The notes under the pieces are model-generated. The model ran no database searches. It saw nothing but the letters and a program-made list of their open reading frames with translations, and had not been told where the DNA came from. This document shows positions 1 through 8,904 of a DNA stretch of 64,000 bases, in pieces; the first letter of the stretch is position 1; each line of letters starts with the position of its first letter. A program made the position numbers and the translations under genes. The DNA comes from Salisapilia sapeloensis (taxonomy: Eukaryota > Oomycota > Peronosporomycetes > Peronosporales > Salisapiliaceae), in contig JAADVB010000048.1 in assembly GCA_023334545.1 (NCBI GenBank), positions 1 through 64,000 of the forward strand. The letters are read 5' to 3'.

Positions 1-230
1 ATCCGTCACCAGGCGGAAGTGTAGGAAGTAAGTCACCAGATCCGTCACCAGGCGGAAGTGTAGGAAGTACATCGCCGGATCCGTCACCAGGCGGAAGTGT
101 AGGAAGTAAGTCACCAGACCCATCAATAGGCGGAAGAATAGGAGGAAGGTCTCCAGATCCATCCGAAACCGGCGCCTCGGTAGGAATTTCCGGCAGCAGT
201 CCTCCTGATCCATCAATAGGCGGAAGGATA
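1..230. repeat. 39-bp tandem repeat, continuing past the left edge
   Basis: Near-identical 39-bp units begin at 39 and 78, with a further partial copy before 39. A diverged copy begins at 117 and more degenerate copies follow inward. The period is a multiple of three and encodes GSGD(L/V)LPTLPPGD on the minus strand, so copy-number change would keep the frame of the secreted protein. The near identity of edge copies against diverged inner copies suggests recent expansion at the 3' side of the gene. Confidence 0.85.
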
Positions 231-1468
231 GGAGGAATGTCTCCGGATCCATCAGAAGATGGTGCCTGGGTAGGAATATCTGGGAGTAGGCCTTCTGAAC
301 CATCGATGGGTGGAAGGTTTGGGAGCAGGTCACCAGTTCCATCGGAAGGTGGTGCTTCAGTAGTAGAGCCTTCAGATCCATTTGAGGATGGTGGCTCTGT
401 AGGAAATAAACCTCCTATTCCGTCGTCAGGAAGAAGGTCTGGAATCAAGCCTCCTGAGCCTTCGGAAGATGGTGCTTCAGTAGTAGAGCCTTCGGATCCA
501 TCGAAAGACGGCGCGTCAGTTGGAGCATCCGAAGTTGCGTCTCCCGTTCCATTGCCAGGAAGGAGGTCCGGAACTATGCCGTCTGATCCGTCCGGAGATG
601 GTGTAATGTTTGGAAGTAAGCCGTCCGATCCATCTGGGGATGGCGTAAGATTTGGGAGCAAACCTCCTGATCCGTCTGGTGATGGTGTCAAGTCCGACAC
701 GATGTCTCCCAATCCACCGGAAGATGATGTCAGATCCGACACGGCACCTCCTAGTCCATCCGTCGACGACGTCAAGTCTGACACTGCGTCTGTTACTCCA
801 TCTAAAAGGGTCGAGCTGCCTTTCGACTCATCTTTTCCGTTAGAAGATGGATCATCCGGTTGATCAGTACCTTCCGTTGCAGAGGAAGCTCCACTGACAT
901 CTGCGCTCCCATTATCACTGTTCACGTTTGATGATGTTCCATCGTCAGTTTCTGTAACTTCAGGGGTTTCCGTCTCGGTAGGCTGTGTTTCTGTCGGAGG
1001 TGGTGTAGTAGGCTCTGAGGCATCAGAGGACTTCCCAATCAAAGGATCAACAATGCCCGGAATTAAGCCCCCTAGTCCATCGGATGGAGGAGCACTGTCC
1101 ATGGACTCATCTTGCCCGTTCGAAGATGCACTTGGCATATCGTCGGTGCCCGACGATGCATCCGTAGACTGACTAGTGCTTTCGATCGCAGACGAGGTTT
1201 GGCTCCAGTCGTCGCTCCCACTTCCACTTCCAAGCTCTGATAATGCGCTTTCGTTCGACTCTGTAGATCCAGAAGTTTGGGACTCTGGGAATGATGTCAT
1301 CGCTGGAGGCGCTGGGGTATCCTCTGGGGCGGAGGAAGGCTCCCCAAACAAGGGTTTGACAATATCCCCAAGGCCTCCGAACTGCAATCGTCGTTCCTCT
1401 GCACTCACTGCCGTGAAGAGTACAGCGGCACTGGCCGCTGTCTGCACAATAGACCGTACACTTACCAT
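1..1468 (-). CDS. secreted Ser/Pro/Asp/Gly-rich tandem-repeat protein (3' part off the window)
   Basis: A minus-strand frame is open without a stop from an ATG at 1468 to the left edge (489 residues visible). Its first ~23 residues have a charged start (MVSVR), an Ala/Val-rich hydrophobic core and a plausible cleavage site at VSA before EERRLQFGG, so it is predicted to enter the secretory pathway. The rest is low complexity: Ser/Thr/Glu-rich to about residue 230, then degenerate repeats of the type DGSGDLLPTLPP and TEAPSSDGSGG, becoming exact 39-bp (13-residue) repeats at the edge. There are no cysteines after the signal peptide and no recognised domain. The composition suggests a mucin-like cell-wall or surface protein, possibly GPI-anchored at the unseen C-terminus. 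The opposite strand is also open in places because of the repeats, but it has no signal peptide and no long continuous frame. Function unknown. Confidence 0.75.
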   Translation of the reverse strand, partial: MVSVRSIVQTAASAAVLFTAVSAEERRLQFGGLGDIVKPLFGEPSSAPEDTPAPPAMTSFPESQTSGSTESNESALSELGSGSGSDDWSQTSSAIESTSQSTDASSGTDDMPSASSNGQDESMDSAPPSDGLGGLIPGIVDPLIGKSSDASEPTTPPPTETQPTETETPEVTETDDGTSSNVNSDNGSADVSGASSATEGTDQPDDPSSNGKDESKGSSTLLDGVTDAVSDLTSSTDGLGGAVSDLTSSSGGLGDIVSDLTPSPDGSGGLLPNLTPSPDGSDGLLPNITPSPDGSDGIVPDLLPGNGTGDATSDAPTDAPSFDGSEGSTTEAPSSEGSGGLIPDLLPDDGIGGLFPTEPPSSNGSEGSTTEAPPSDGTGDLLPNLPPIDGSEGLLPDIPTQAPSSDGSGDIPPILPPIDGSGGLLPEIPTEAPVSDGSGDLPPILPPIDGSGDLLPTLPPGDGSGDVLPTLPPGDGSGDLLPTLPPGDG

Positions 1469-2109
1469 CGTGAAGTGTGTAGTGAGCTATGCGCACCACG
1501 AGGACAAGGCTACTCGATAAACGATGTGCGCTTAGCCACGTACGCCGAACCGAGTTCTTATTCACAAGTGATGGACTAGCCTATACTAGACTTTCATCAT
1601 TACGCACGCACGATTAGCGCCAATTGGAAGTTCTAATCCCGCTGTGAGCCCCATGCCGGAGCTCACAATGTGACGATACAAACTCCATCAAGAGCTCGTT
1701 ACATAGGAAAACGCTACATGAAGAGCTATCCAACGGCTCCGAAGGACCTAGCCGTTGGCGCCTAGCTTATACAGAAACATCTCGAGTCCGAAGACTATAG
1801 ACATTCCTTCTCAGAAGCGCTTGAATAGTTTGATATACACATACGACCGAACGCAGCAGGTGTAGAAAAATAGACAGACACAGTACGAGTACCCTTTGCC
1901 TACTGATCCAAAGTTACCACTAGCGTACCACAGAAAGCTCTTGACTGCGTATGGAAGGAGAATGGTCTGAGAATCGCTTAAGCGCTCTGTCTGCTAAGCG
2001 TGTCAGTTGTACTTGACTGACGATGTCTAATGCTTACGTGTCGTCTCTCGATGGCCAACGTACAGTCTTTACAAACTGCGAAAAAGCTCTTTCAATTCTT
2101 ACAATCCTA
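1469..2109. other. intergenic: 5' flank of the secreted repeat protein and 3' flank of PIG-T
   Basis: No convincing coding frame. A 97-codon plus-strand frame overlapping this region is antisense to the PIG-T 3' end and has no recognisable features. It should hold the minus-strand promoter of the repeat protein; no clear initiator was recognised. Confidence 0.5.
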
Positions 2110-3789
2110 CTACTTCGTTCCATCCTTGGTCGTCCCGATCATCGACTTGAACCGCGGGTCTTTTCGTAGAAGTGTATTCAGCATGCTTCCCACTGCAAAC
2201 GCCAGAACGGTCGACGTCATCGTAATTACATTGTATGGCATGCTAAAGTCTGGTGTAGGCAGTTGCACTAATAGAGGTTCCGTGTACATCGTCACCACTC
2301 CGTTTGTGCTGTCTACATTTTGAAACGTTGCTACACCGGCCGGAACGTCGAAGCCACGACTAGCATCCGGTGGGTGCTCCGACAGTCGCAGGAACACTTT
2401 ATCCATTTGCATGGATACAACCGCAACGGATCGAGGTGGGAGCTCCATCTCCAAGTAGAGTTTATTCGGTCTCGACCGAATTTCGCCAGGAACGAATTGA
2501 AACGTTTTGATAAAGCCTTCCTGTGCGTCCATACTTTCCTGTGTCGTCAAAGACTCGACTCTTGAACGGAATGTGTGCACGTATAAACGAAGGTACCATG
2601 CAAACGTATCATGGTACGTAACTTTCTTTGCATGCAAGTCATCCCAGTTCTCAAAACGAATTGCGATGCCTCCGTCCACTTGACCAATGCCAGACAAGAA
2701 CCGATGCACTTGGACGTCACTCGAGTGCCTCTGCTGCACTCGTTTCAAGTGATCTTCAGTGACGATGCTATCAACAGCCATAGAAGCAATATACTGCCAC
2801 TTGGCCCACAGATCTACTGATGTCTGCTTCATATCGACAGCATGAACCGTGGATTCGTGACTTCTACTGGGATAATACGGACTCTCAGTGTACAAGAGAC
2901 TTTGGGACGACAAAGGACATGCTTGAAGCTGCTTGCTGCTATCGTCCTTGCTTCCCAGTAGAATGGAACCTAAAGAATACTCCACAGCACTTGCAACTTT
3001 GTCATCTAACGTTTGCTCGTTCTGGACGAATGTCAAATGTTGATGTAATGCCCATGCGCCAATGTGTCCGTCGTTACGATGCGAAGCAAAGAGCTCCAAG
3101 GCCGTGTATTCACTAGATACGAGGTGGATGGGATCTAACACAGCTCCAAAGCCTGTGACCGTTCGGCACGGGAGCATCTTCAACCACGGTGTCAGCTTCT
3201 CCGTGCACACCTCTTCTCTCGCTAGCGTGCCCTCTAGAAAGTGGGAAGAGTTGGAATTTGGCTCGTGACTGAACCATGGAGCGTAGGCTGCCAATTTGCT
3301 CGGACGTGATGGGCTCGTTGGTTCAATGATTACACTTGCATCCATTCGACTCAGCGGTGTCGAAAAGATGCCACTTAGCTCGGAAGTAACGCTTTTCCAT
3401 CTGGATGAGAGATTCTCGTGTTTGGATGCGTTCTGATCTGGATTAAACGATATTTGGACGCGAACACCTGGTGGCACGTTCGCATCGGCGGTGGAGTCCA
3501 GTGTTCGGGAAGCACCGAAACGACTCGGCTCGTACTTGCCGTTGCTGTACGATAAACGCAGTGTCTCAACGTCGTACTTTGACATGATCTGTCGAAGAAC
3601 TTTAGGAAAGAGAGCATCCGAGGCAGGCAATTGAGCTCCTATTTGTTCTTCCTCGATGGAAAAATGGGCATGCCCGAGCACAGAGGATACTTCTGGAAGC
3701 GGTCGGAAAAGTAGAGACTCTTTATACTCACCAGAGATGCATTGGAAGCTACCGAAAAGGGCGATTGTGAGCGCCAGGAGACGCCACAT
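2110..3789 (-). CDS. PIGT: GPI transamidase subunit PIG-T (Gpi16 family)
   Basis: PIG-T is the ER-lumenal subunit of the GPI transamidase that attaches GPI anchors to client proteins. The 559-residue product opens with a signal peptide (MWRLLALTIALFGSFQCISG) and the family hallmark EYKESLLFRPLP, then the lumenal domain with the conserved SSHFLEGTL and LTPWLKMLPCR segments. It ends with one membrane helix (about residues 520-542) and a short basic cytosolic tail. The start at 3789 is preferred over an in-frame ATG 48 bases upstream because it puts the signal peptide at the very N-terminus. No intron was seen. A GPI-type client protein lies in this window at 45130. Family assignment comes from motif recognition and length (human about 578). 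Confidence 0.88.
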   Translation of the reverse strand: MWRLLALTIALFGSFQCISGEYKESLLFRPLPEVSSVLGHAHFSIEEEQIGAQLPASDALFPKVLRQIMSKYDVETLRLSYSNGKYEPSRFGASRTLDSTADANVPPGVRVQISFNPDQNASKHENLSSRWKSVTSELSGIFSTPLSRMDASVIIEPTSPSRPSKLAAYAPWFSHEPNSNSSHFLEGTLAREEVCTEKLTPWLKMLPCRTVTGFGAVLDPIHLVSSEYTALELFASHRNDGHIGAWALHQHLTFVQNEQTLDDKVASAVEYSLGSILLGSKDDSSKQLQACPLSSQSLLYTESPYYPSRSHESTVHAVDMKQTSVDLWAKWQYIASMAVDSIVTEDHLKRVQQRHSSDVQVHRFLSGIGQVDGGIAIRFENWDDLHAKKVTYHDTFAWYLRLYVHTFRSRVESLTTQESMDAQEGFIKTFQFVPGEIRSRPNKLYLEMELPPRSVAVVSMQMDKVFLRLSEHPPDASRGFDVPAGVATFQNVDSTNGVVTMYTEPLLVQLPTPDFSMPYNVITMTSTVLAFAVGSMLNTLLRKDPRFKSMIGTTKDGTK

Positions 3790-4577
3790 GATCCTTTTTC
3801 GTTTGTTGTCACTCGATCGTGTAAAATTTGGTTTCATAATTTAACTGGATTTAAGTATGCTATGAATTCGTACTTTATCGAGGATATGCGACTATGGCTG
3901 CGACGGTCCAGAGTATGGCGGACGACCTTGTGCTATCGTGGTACGGTTGACCTCTCTAACAGAATGGTGGGTGAGATGCACAAGGTGAGGGCAGCATCCT
4001 TCTCGCGCGATGCTATGTCGTCGGACTGTCTACTTTCCTCTTATACCGTTAAGTATGCACTGCATGCCTTACCGTCATGCTCGAGTCACGCGCAGGTTTC
4101 TGCACGAACTATCGGCGTAGCCCATAGCCTTATAATATATCACACCATGACATGCAACTCTCTATCGGACTCTGTCGTCCAAGCCTTCCTAAAGGCTCGT
4201 ACGAAGTGTCCCTCGATCGTGTTCGTGCTTCAATGGCGACTAGGGCAGTCGCGTTTAAACTGGACCGCCCTCTCCACTTAACACACTTGACACTGTCTCT
4301 CAAAAGTACGCTCGACCCGATCGTCAGCGACGGGCCGCACAGCCAAATTCGGAACGGTGAGGAGAGATTATTCCCTTCGTTTCTCCCCACCTACGCCTTT
4401 CAAGCCACACATCAAGGCAGTTCAGAACGCTAGCGTTCAACCCAGCGGACATCAAGCCACTTTCCAACCGTTCTTCACCACTCTAAACTACGCACCGTTG
4501 TAACGAACGAGCCGTTTCTTCCAGCGACATCGTGAGAAAGGACCGGGACGAGTGAACCGCAGTAGAGCACAGATACC
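3790..4577. other. intergenic between divergent PIG-T and CCT genes
   Basis: About 790 bp separating two divergent starts. Several frames of 80-180 codons cross it on both strands, but none shows family motifs or biased composition, so I treat it as promoter and 5' UTR sequence. No tRNA or repeat is apparent. Confidence 0.45.
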
Positions 4578-5624
4578 ATGCTAGACAAAGAAGCAGCGCA
4601 GACGCTCATGAGTCTGTCGGCGCCGGACGAGAACCAAACGCCATTGCACTCGGGCCACTTTCCGTGGCACGCCGACAAGAAACGTGCGGTGGACGCGTAC
4701 GGAACCAACTCGCCTTCCCCGATGATGACGCCATCCATGGACTCGTTGCTCAATAACCTCCCGCCGCACCTTTCGCTTGGCGCACGTGACAAGAATTCAT
4801 CCAGCTCGTCGCTCGGCAGATCGCTCCCACGAGACATTCATGAACGTCCGTTGACGTATATGATTCCTCCAGGTGCAGACGTCGACAGCGACATGGACAT
4901 GGACTCGGACCAGCCTTTGGACGACGACATCGACCCGCCCAGTCGAAAGCGTCCGTGGACACCGGAGCATAGCGGACTCGATGGACTGATCGCGGCCGCA
5001 GGTGCGCAGGCGTCGTCCCCCATCTCAATCCCGTCAAACCGCAACAGCGGATGCGGATCGTCCGTGGTAGGTGGCAGTCTCCCGACGTCCGTTGAATTTG
5101 GCGGTCGTGGCCTTCGTGGATCGTTCGGCCGGCCTCCGCGTAAACCGACCACGAGACACACGAGGTCATCGTCTCGAGGCGCACTAGAACACAGTCCCAC
5201 GGGCGTCGAAGAGGACGAAGGCTGGATGGAAGAAGACGGGTCGAATGGTGACTACCACCGCCGCAACCGTCTGTCATCCGTGTGTTCGTCAGACGGGAGT
5301 GAGTACGGTGGTCTCGGTCGACGTCACATGGACCGCTTTAAACGGATGGAGATATCGTCCGAGACGGACTCGCAGACCGGTCAGTCGCCCCCGAACGCCG
5401 GCTTGCTATCATCCTCTGCACCCAAGTACATTGGCAGCTACTCCCCAGAAGCACGTCGTCGTCGTTTGGAACGCTTCCATGAGAAACGTAAACGTCGTAT
5501 CTGGACGAAGAAAGTCGACTATGACGTTCGCAAGAATTTTGCCAACTCGAGGCTGCGTGTGAAAGGCCGTTTTGTCAAGAAAGAAGATGAAGAGTTACTT
5601 TGTCAGCTCCTGAGCTTCACGTAG
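4578..5624 (+). CDS. CCT-motif protein
   Basis: A 348-residue protein with a long disordered N-terminal part rich in Ser, Asp and Gly. Its only recognisable domain is a CCT motif (CONSTANS/CO-like/TOC1) at about residues 290-335. Key features are the RRRRLERFHEKRKRR block, then RIWTKKVDYDVRK, then NSRLRVKGRFVKKED. In plants this motif works as a nuclear localisation and NF-Y-type DNA-binding module. Oomycetes are not photosynthetic, so a plant-like light or flowering role should not be inferred; a nuclear regulator is the most that can be said. The acidic stretch at about 100-120 (DVDSDMDMDSDQPLDDDID) could be an activation region. It is tail to tail with aspartyl-tRNA synthetase. Confidence 0.8.
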   Translation: MLDKEAAQTLMSLSAPDENQTPLHSGHFPWHADKKRAVDAYGTNSPSPMMTPSMDSLLNNLPPHLSLGARDKNSSSSSLGRSLPRDIHERPLTYMIPPGADVDSDMDMDSDQPLDDDIDPPSRKRPWTPEHSGLDGLIAAAGAQASSPISIPSNRNSGCGSSVVGGSLPTSVEFGGRGLRGSFGRPPRKPTTRHTRSSSRGALEHSPTGVEEDEGWMEEDGSNGDYHRRNRLSSVCSSDGSEYGGLGRRHMDRFKRMEISSETDSQTGQSPPNAGLLSSSAPKYIGSYSPEARRRRLERFHEKRKRRIWTKKVDYDVRKNFANSRLRVKGRFVKKEDEELLCQLLSFT

Positions 5625-5746
5625 GACATGGTCATTTGGTTTTGTTTTAGTCGTCTCTCTTTTTTCTTGAAACACAACAAGATTTGTAAATCGTCCCAAA
5701 GCAGATTTTCTTTTCCTTCCGACTGACCATGCGACACTATCTTCCT

Positions 5747-7466
5747 CTAAGGCGTCAAACGGCGCTGTGAACATATCGATTAGCAAATAAATCATGGAGA
5801 TAGCAGATAAGAGACGTACGGGGTCGCGAGGGAACATGGAAGCCTTGCGGATGTTGCCCAGGCCGAGGTAGAGCATGACGACACGTTCGAGACCGATGCC
5901 TCCTCCGCCGTGGGGAAGTGCTCCGTACTTGAACGCGTCCACGTAGGCCTTGAGCGAGTCCGGTTCGACGCCAAGCGCCTTCATGCGCTCCGCCAACAAC
6001 GCTGGGTCGTGCACACGCTGGGCACCGCTGACAATCTCTTCACCACGCATCATAATGTCATACGAGTTGCTTCTCTTAGGGTTGTTCGGGTCCGGCATGG
6101 TGTAGAACGGACGGACGGCGAGTGGGAACTGGTCCAGGACGTAAAAGTCCGTGTCGTACTTGGCCTTGACGAGCTCACCGAGCTTCTTCTCGTTCGTCGT
6201 ACTCAAGTCATCGTCTTCATCCTGGTCGACACCAGCTTCCTTGAGCATCTGGACGCCTTCCGAGAAGGGCACGACGACCTTTTTGAACTTAAACGGTTCA
6301 AACGGATGCTGAGCGTTGATAATATCCAGTTCTCGCTTGCAGTTCGTCTCGATCTGTTCAAAGATGTAGCCGAAAAGGTCCGAGAAGACATCCATGACTT
6401 CATGGTAGTGACGGTTGATCACCATCTCGAGGTCGACACCTGTGAACTCACACAAGTGACGGTGCGTGTTCGAGTTCTCGGCACGGAAGACCGGGCCGAT
6501 CTCGAAGACACGCTCGAGTCCGGCAGACGCACACGCCATTTGCTTATAGAGCTGCGGACTCTGGGCCAAGCACGCAGGCTGGTCAAAGTACTGGAACGTA
6601 AAGCAGTTGGCACCACCTTCACTCGCTCCTCCGATAAGCTTGGGAGTGTGAATTTCGACAAAGTCGCGGTCCAAGAGGTACTGTCGGAAGTACTGGCCGA
6701 CGCGAGACTGGATCTTCATAATTGCCTGGTTGGCAGGTGTACGCAAGTCGATAACTCGGTGGTTGAGGCGAGTGTCGAGGCCGACTTCAACGTAGTCCGA
6801 GCCTTCCTGCTGGAGGACCGTGTCGGAACGAGCGGCATCTTCCACCTGCAACGGGAGGGACTGGAGCGCCTTGGACGTGACGAAGAGCTTGTGAATGGAA
6901 AGCTCAACGTCCTGCTGCGTGGTGCTTGTAACAGGGCTGTTGGGGCATTGCACCGTCACGTAGAGCTCGACAACAGATTCCTTGGGCACCTTACCCGTGA
7001 ATTTGACCATATCACGAGGGACATCGTCACTTTCCGAGAGCATGCCTTGGATGCTAAAGGTTTGCTGACGAAGGACGAGGAAGGCAATCTTGGACTTGGC
7101 ACGTACACTCTGGACAAAGGCACGCACCCAGAACGATTCGCCCTGACGCTCCGGATTGATCTGACCGATACTAGTAGAGCTGATAAGTACAATTCAACAG
7201 GTTCTTGTGCATTCGAAAGAACGTACGGGACAAAGGTGATCTCGCTCTTTTCCTGTGACTGGATACGAGGCAATTCGCCATACGTGTCCGTAAGCGTCGG
7301 GCCGGCAGCAGCTTCCTACAATATCCAAGTCGACAAATCCTCAGCATTTTATTTCGATAGGACAAAACAACGTAAATAGTACAGCAGCACGCTGACGTTC
7401 TAGGATACGTAATTCCTTCTTGGTCAACTTCTTTTCCTTGGGTTTCTCCGCGTTGTTCTCCGCCAT
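5747..7466 (-). CDS. DARS1: aspartyl-tRNA synthetase, cytosolic
   Basis: Class II enzyme charging tRNA-Asp. Four exons fit with consistent phase: 7383-7466, 7227-7315, 5820-7179 and 5747-5764, giving 516 residues. The N-terminus is a Lys-rich extension (MAENNAEKPKEKKLTKKELR) followed by the OB-fold anticodon-binding domain. The catalytic core shows motif 1 near the dimer interface, motif 2 (FRAENSNTHRHLCEFTGVD) and motif 3 (GGGGIGLERVVML). The last exon is only six codons: splicing restores the family ending FPRDPRRLTP and a stop, whereas the unspliced frame reads on for some 50 foreign residues. Head to head with RNase H2A over 121 bp. Confidence 0.93.
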
Positions 7467-7587
7467 GATCGTCTTCTTCTAGATCGAGCAAAAGTAAAAA
7501 TGACGAATATTTGTATCTCTCCTAATGATTGGCTGAAATCCACGAGATTATTTAGCTATCGTGACGAGGTCTGGTCGTCTGTCTTCT
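7467..7587. promoter_or_regulatory. 121-bp bidirectional promoter (AspRS / RNase H2A) with a CCAAT box
   Basis: The whole space between two divergent starts is 121 bp. It carries ATTGG (reverse CCAAT) at 7528-7532. On the minus strand, an initiator-like TCATTTTTACTTTT lies just upstream of the AspRS start and partly resembles the oomycete core promoter. Assignment is by position and motif only. Confidence 0.45.
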
Positions 7588-8451
7588 ATGATGGCCAAGG
7601 CAATTGCTCGACGTACTAGTTGTAGGAAAGCAGCACGCCGATCACTTCGACTGGAAAGAAAGAGAAATGAACGGGAGATGAGTAGTGTGGCGACGGAAGT
7701 GACTGTTTCGGTGTCTAGTGGGAAGAAGACGGTGAAGAAGAGTGTCACGACCAAATCGTCCAAGTATCGATTTGGAACCTTGTCTAGACAGTATGAGAAT
7801 CGACTAGCGGACAGGTACAACAGAGTTATTGGTGTCGATGAAGCTGGAAGAGGTCCGTTAGCTGGACCGGTGGTGGCGGCCGCGTGCTACGTACCACTGG
7901 ATGTTGAGATTGATGGCATTTACGACAGCAAGAAGCTGAACGAGACACAGCGAGAAAAGCTGTATGAGCAGCTCACGTCCCATCCGAAAGTCGAGTACGG
8001 CGTGCATGTGAGCTCTACTTGACTTCAATCTAACTTCGACATCACGTTGACAAGTAGCTCTCCGTAGGTAGCAACTGCCCAGCGCATCGATGAAATCAAC
8101 ATTTTACAGGCTTCCCTAGAGGCCATGACTAAGGCAGCTGACTGTCTACCAACGCCAGCAGATTTTGTATATGTTGACGGTAATCGGATGCCGCCAACCT
8201 TGAAGACTGATGCGAAAACCGTTGTCCAGGGTGACAGCAAAGTCTTTTCGATCGCTGCAGCATCTATCATCGCCAAAGTGACTCGAGATCGGATGATGGT
8301 AGAATACGATGCACAGTACCCTGTATATGGTTTTGCTCAACATAAAGGATACCCGACCAAAGCCCATATGGCTGCCATCACGACTCACGGTCCGTGTCCA
8401 ATCCATCGCATGACATTTGCTCCGCTCAAAAACAAAGCAAACAAGTCGTAA
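7588..8451 (+). CDS. RNASEH2A: ribonuclease H2 subunit A (RNase HII type)
   Basis: Catalytic subunit that removes ribonucleotides from DNA and RNA:DNA hybrids. Two exons, 7588-8007 and 8068-8451, give 267 residues. The type-2 RNase H core is clear: [19 protein letters not shown] with the catalytic Asp-Glu pair, [20 protein letters not shown] created exactly across the splice junction, YVDGNRMP, and the C-terminal HKGYPTKAH. The roughly 70-residue N-terminal region is basic and unconserved. It could hold a nuclear or mitochondrial signal; this is unresolved. An upstream in-frame GTG was ignored in favour of the ATG at 7588 (or the next codon). Eukaryotic RNase H2A usually has about 300 residues. 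Confidence 0.9.
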
Positions 8452-8904
8452 TTTGTGCATTTCTTATAGTCTCCTTGCTTTGTAAATGATGAGTTTAATA
8501 TAGTCTTGTCATCTGCCTGGCTGGATATCCAGAGCAGAAACTTTGGTTTCCAGCCTCCAAGTTTAAACTCATGCAGCATTCGATACAGCCTCTGTGAGCT
8601 TTAAAATTTCTAGCGGTAGACTCATGGTATTATCATGCCAAGTTTCCATTCAGACATGCAGCTTGAATGAGGTCATACTGGAGATATAAAACTCCTACAA
8701 ATCGCTGCATAGACGGTTGACGCTCCACTTGCTGGACAAGATGACCATAACTTGACAAACCACGAGTTCTCCGTTCAAAGATACCTTTCAATTTCAAGAC
8801 TTCAACTGATTAACGGGCTATTTAAAATGCATATCTACAAGCTCTGTCTTGAGCAATGTGCTCAAGACGCTATTCCGACCCACGACCCCAAACGAGAACT
8901 ACGC
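8452..8904. other. intergenic between convergent RNase H2A and myosin
   Basis: About 450 bp of moderately AT-rich sequence between two gene 3' ends. A 99-codon plus frame enters the myosin 3' end and is its shadow. Nothing else is seen. Confidence 0.5.

Noticed and set aside
237-863. 208-codon plus-strand frame of PSDPSEDG-type repeats
   Set aside because: It is the mirror of the repeat gene. The minus frame is open for 489 codons and starts with a signal peptide, whereas this frame has neither.
1430-1468. EERRLQFGG after the signal peptide as an RXLR-EER-type effector motif
   Set aside because: No RXLR; the EER directly follows the predicted cleavage site and the mature protein is a long repeat protein.
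3742-4281. 179-codon plus-strand frame
   Set aside because: Starts inside PIG-T antisense and crosses the divergent promoter; composition looks random.
5910-7379. 489-codon plus-strand frame
   Set aside because: Antisense shadow of aspartyl-tRNA synthetase; no domain, and the minus-strand exons explain the region.
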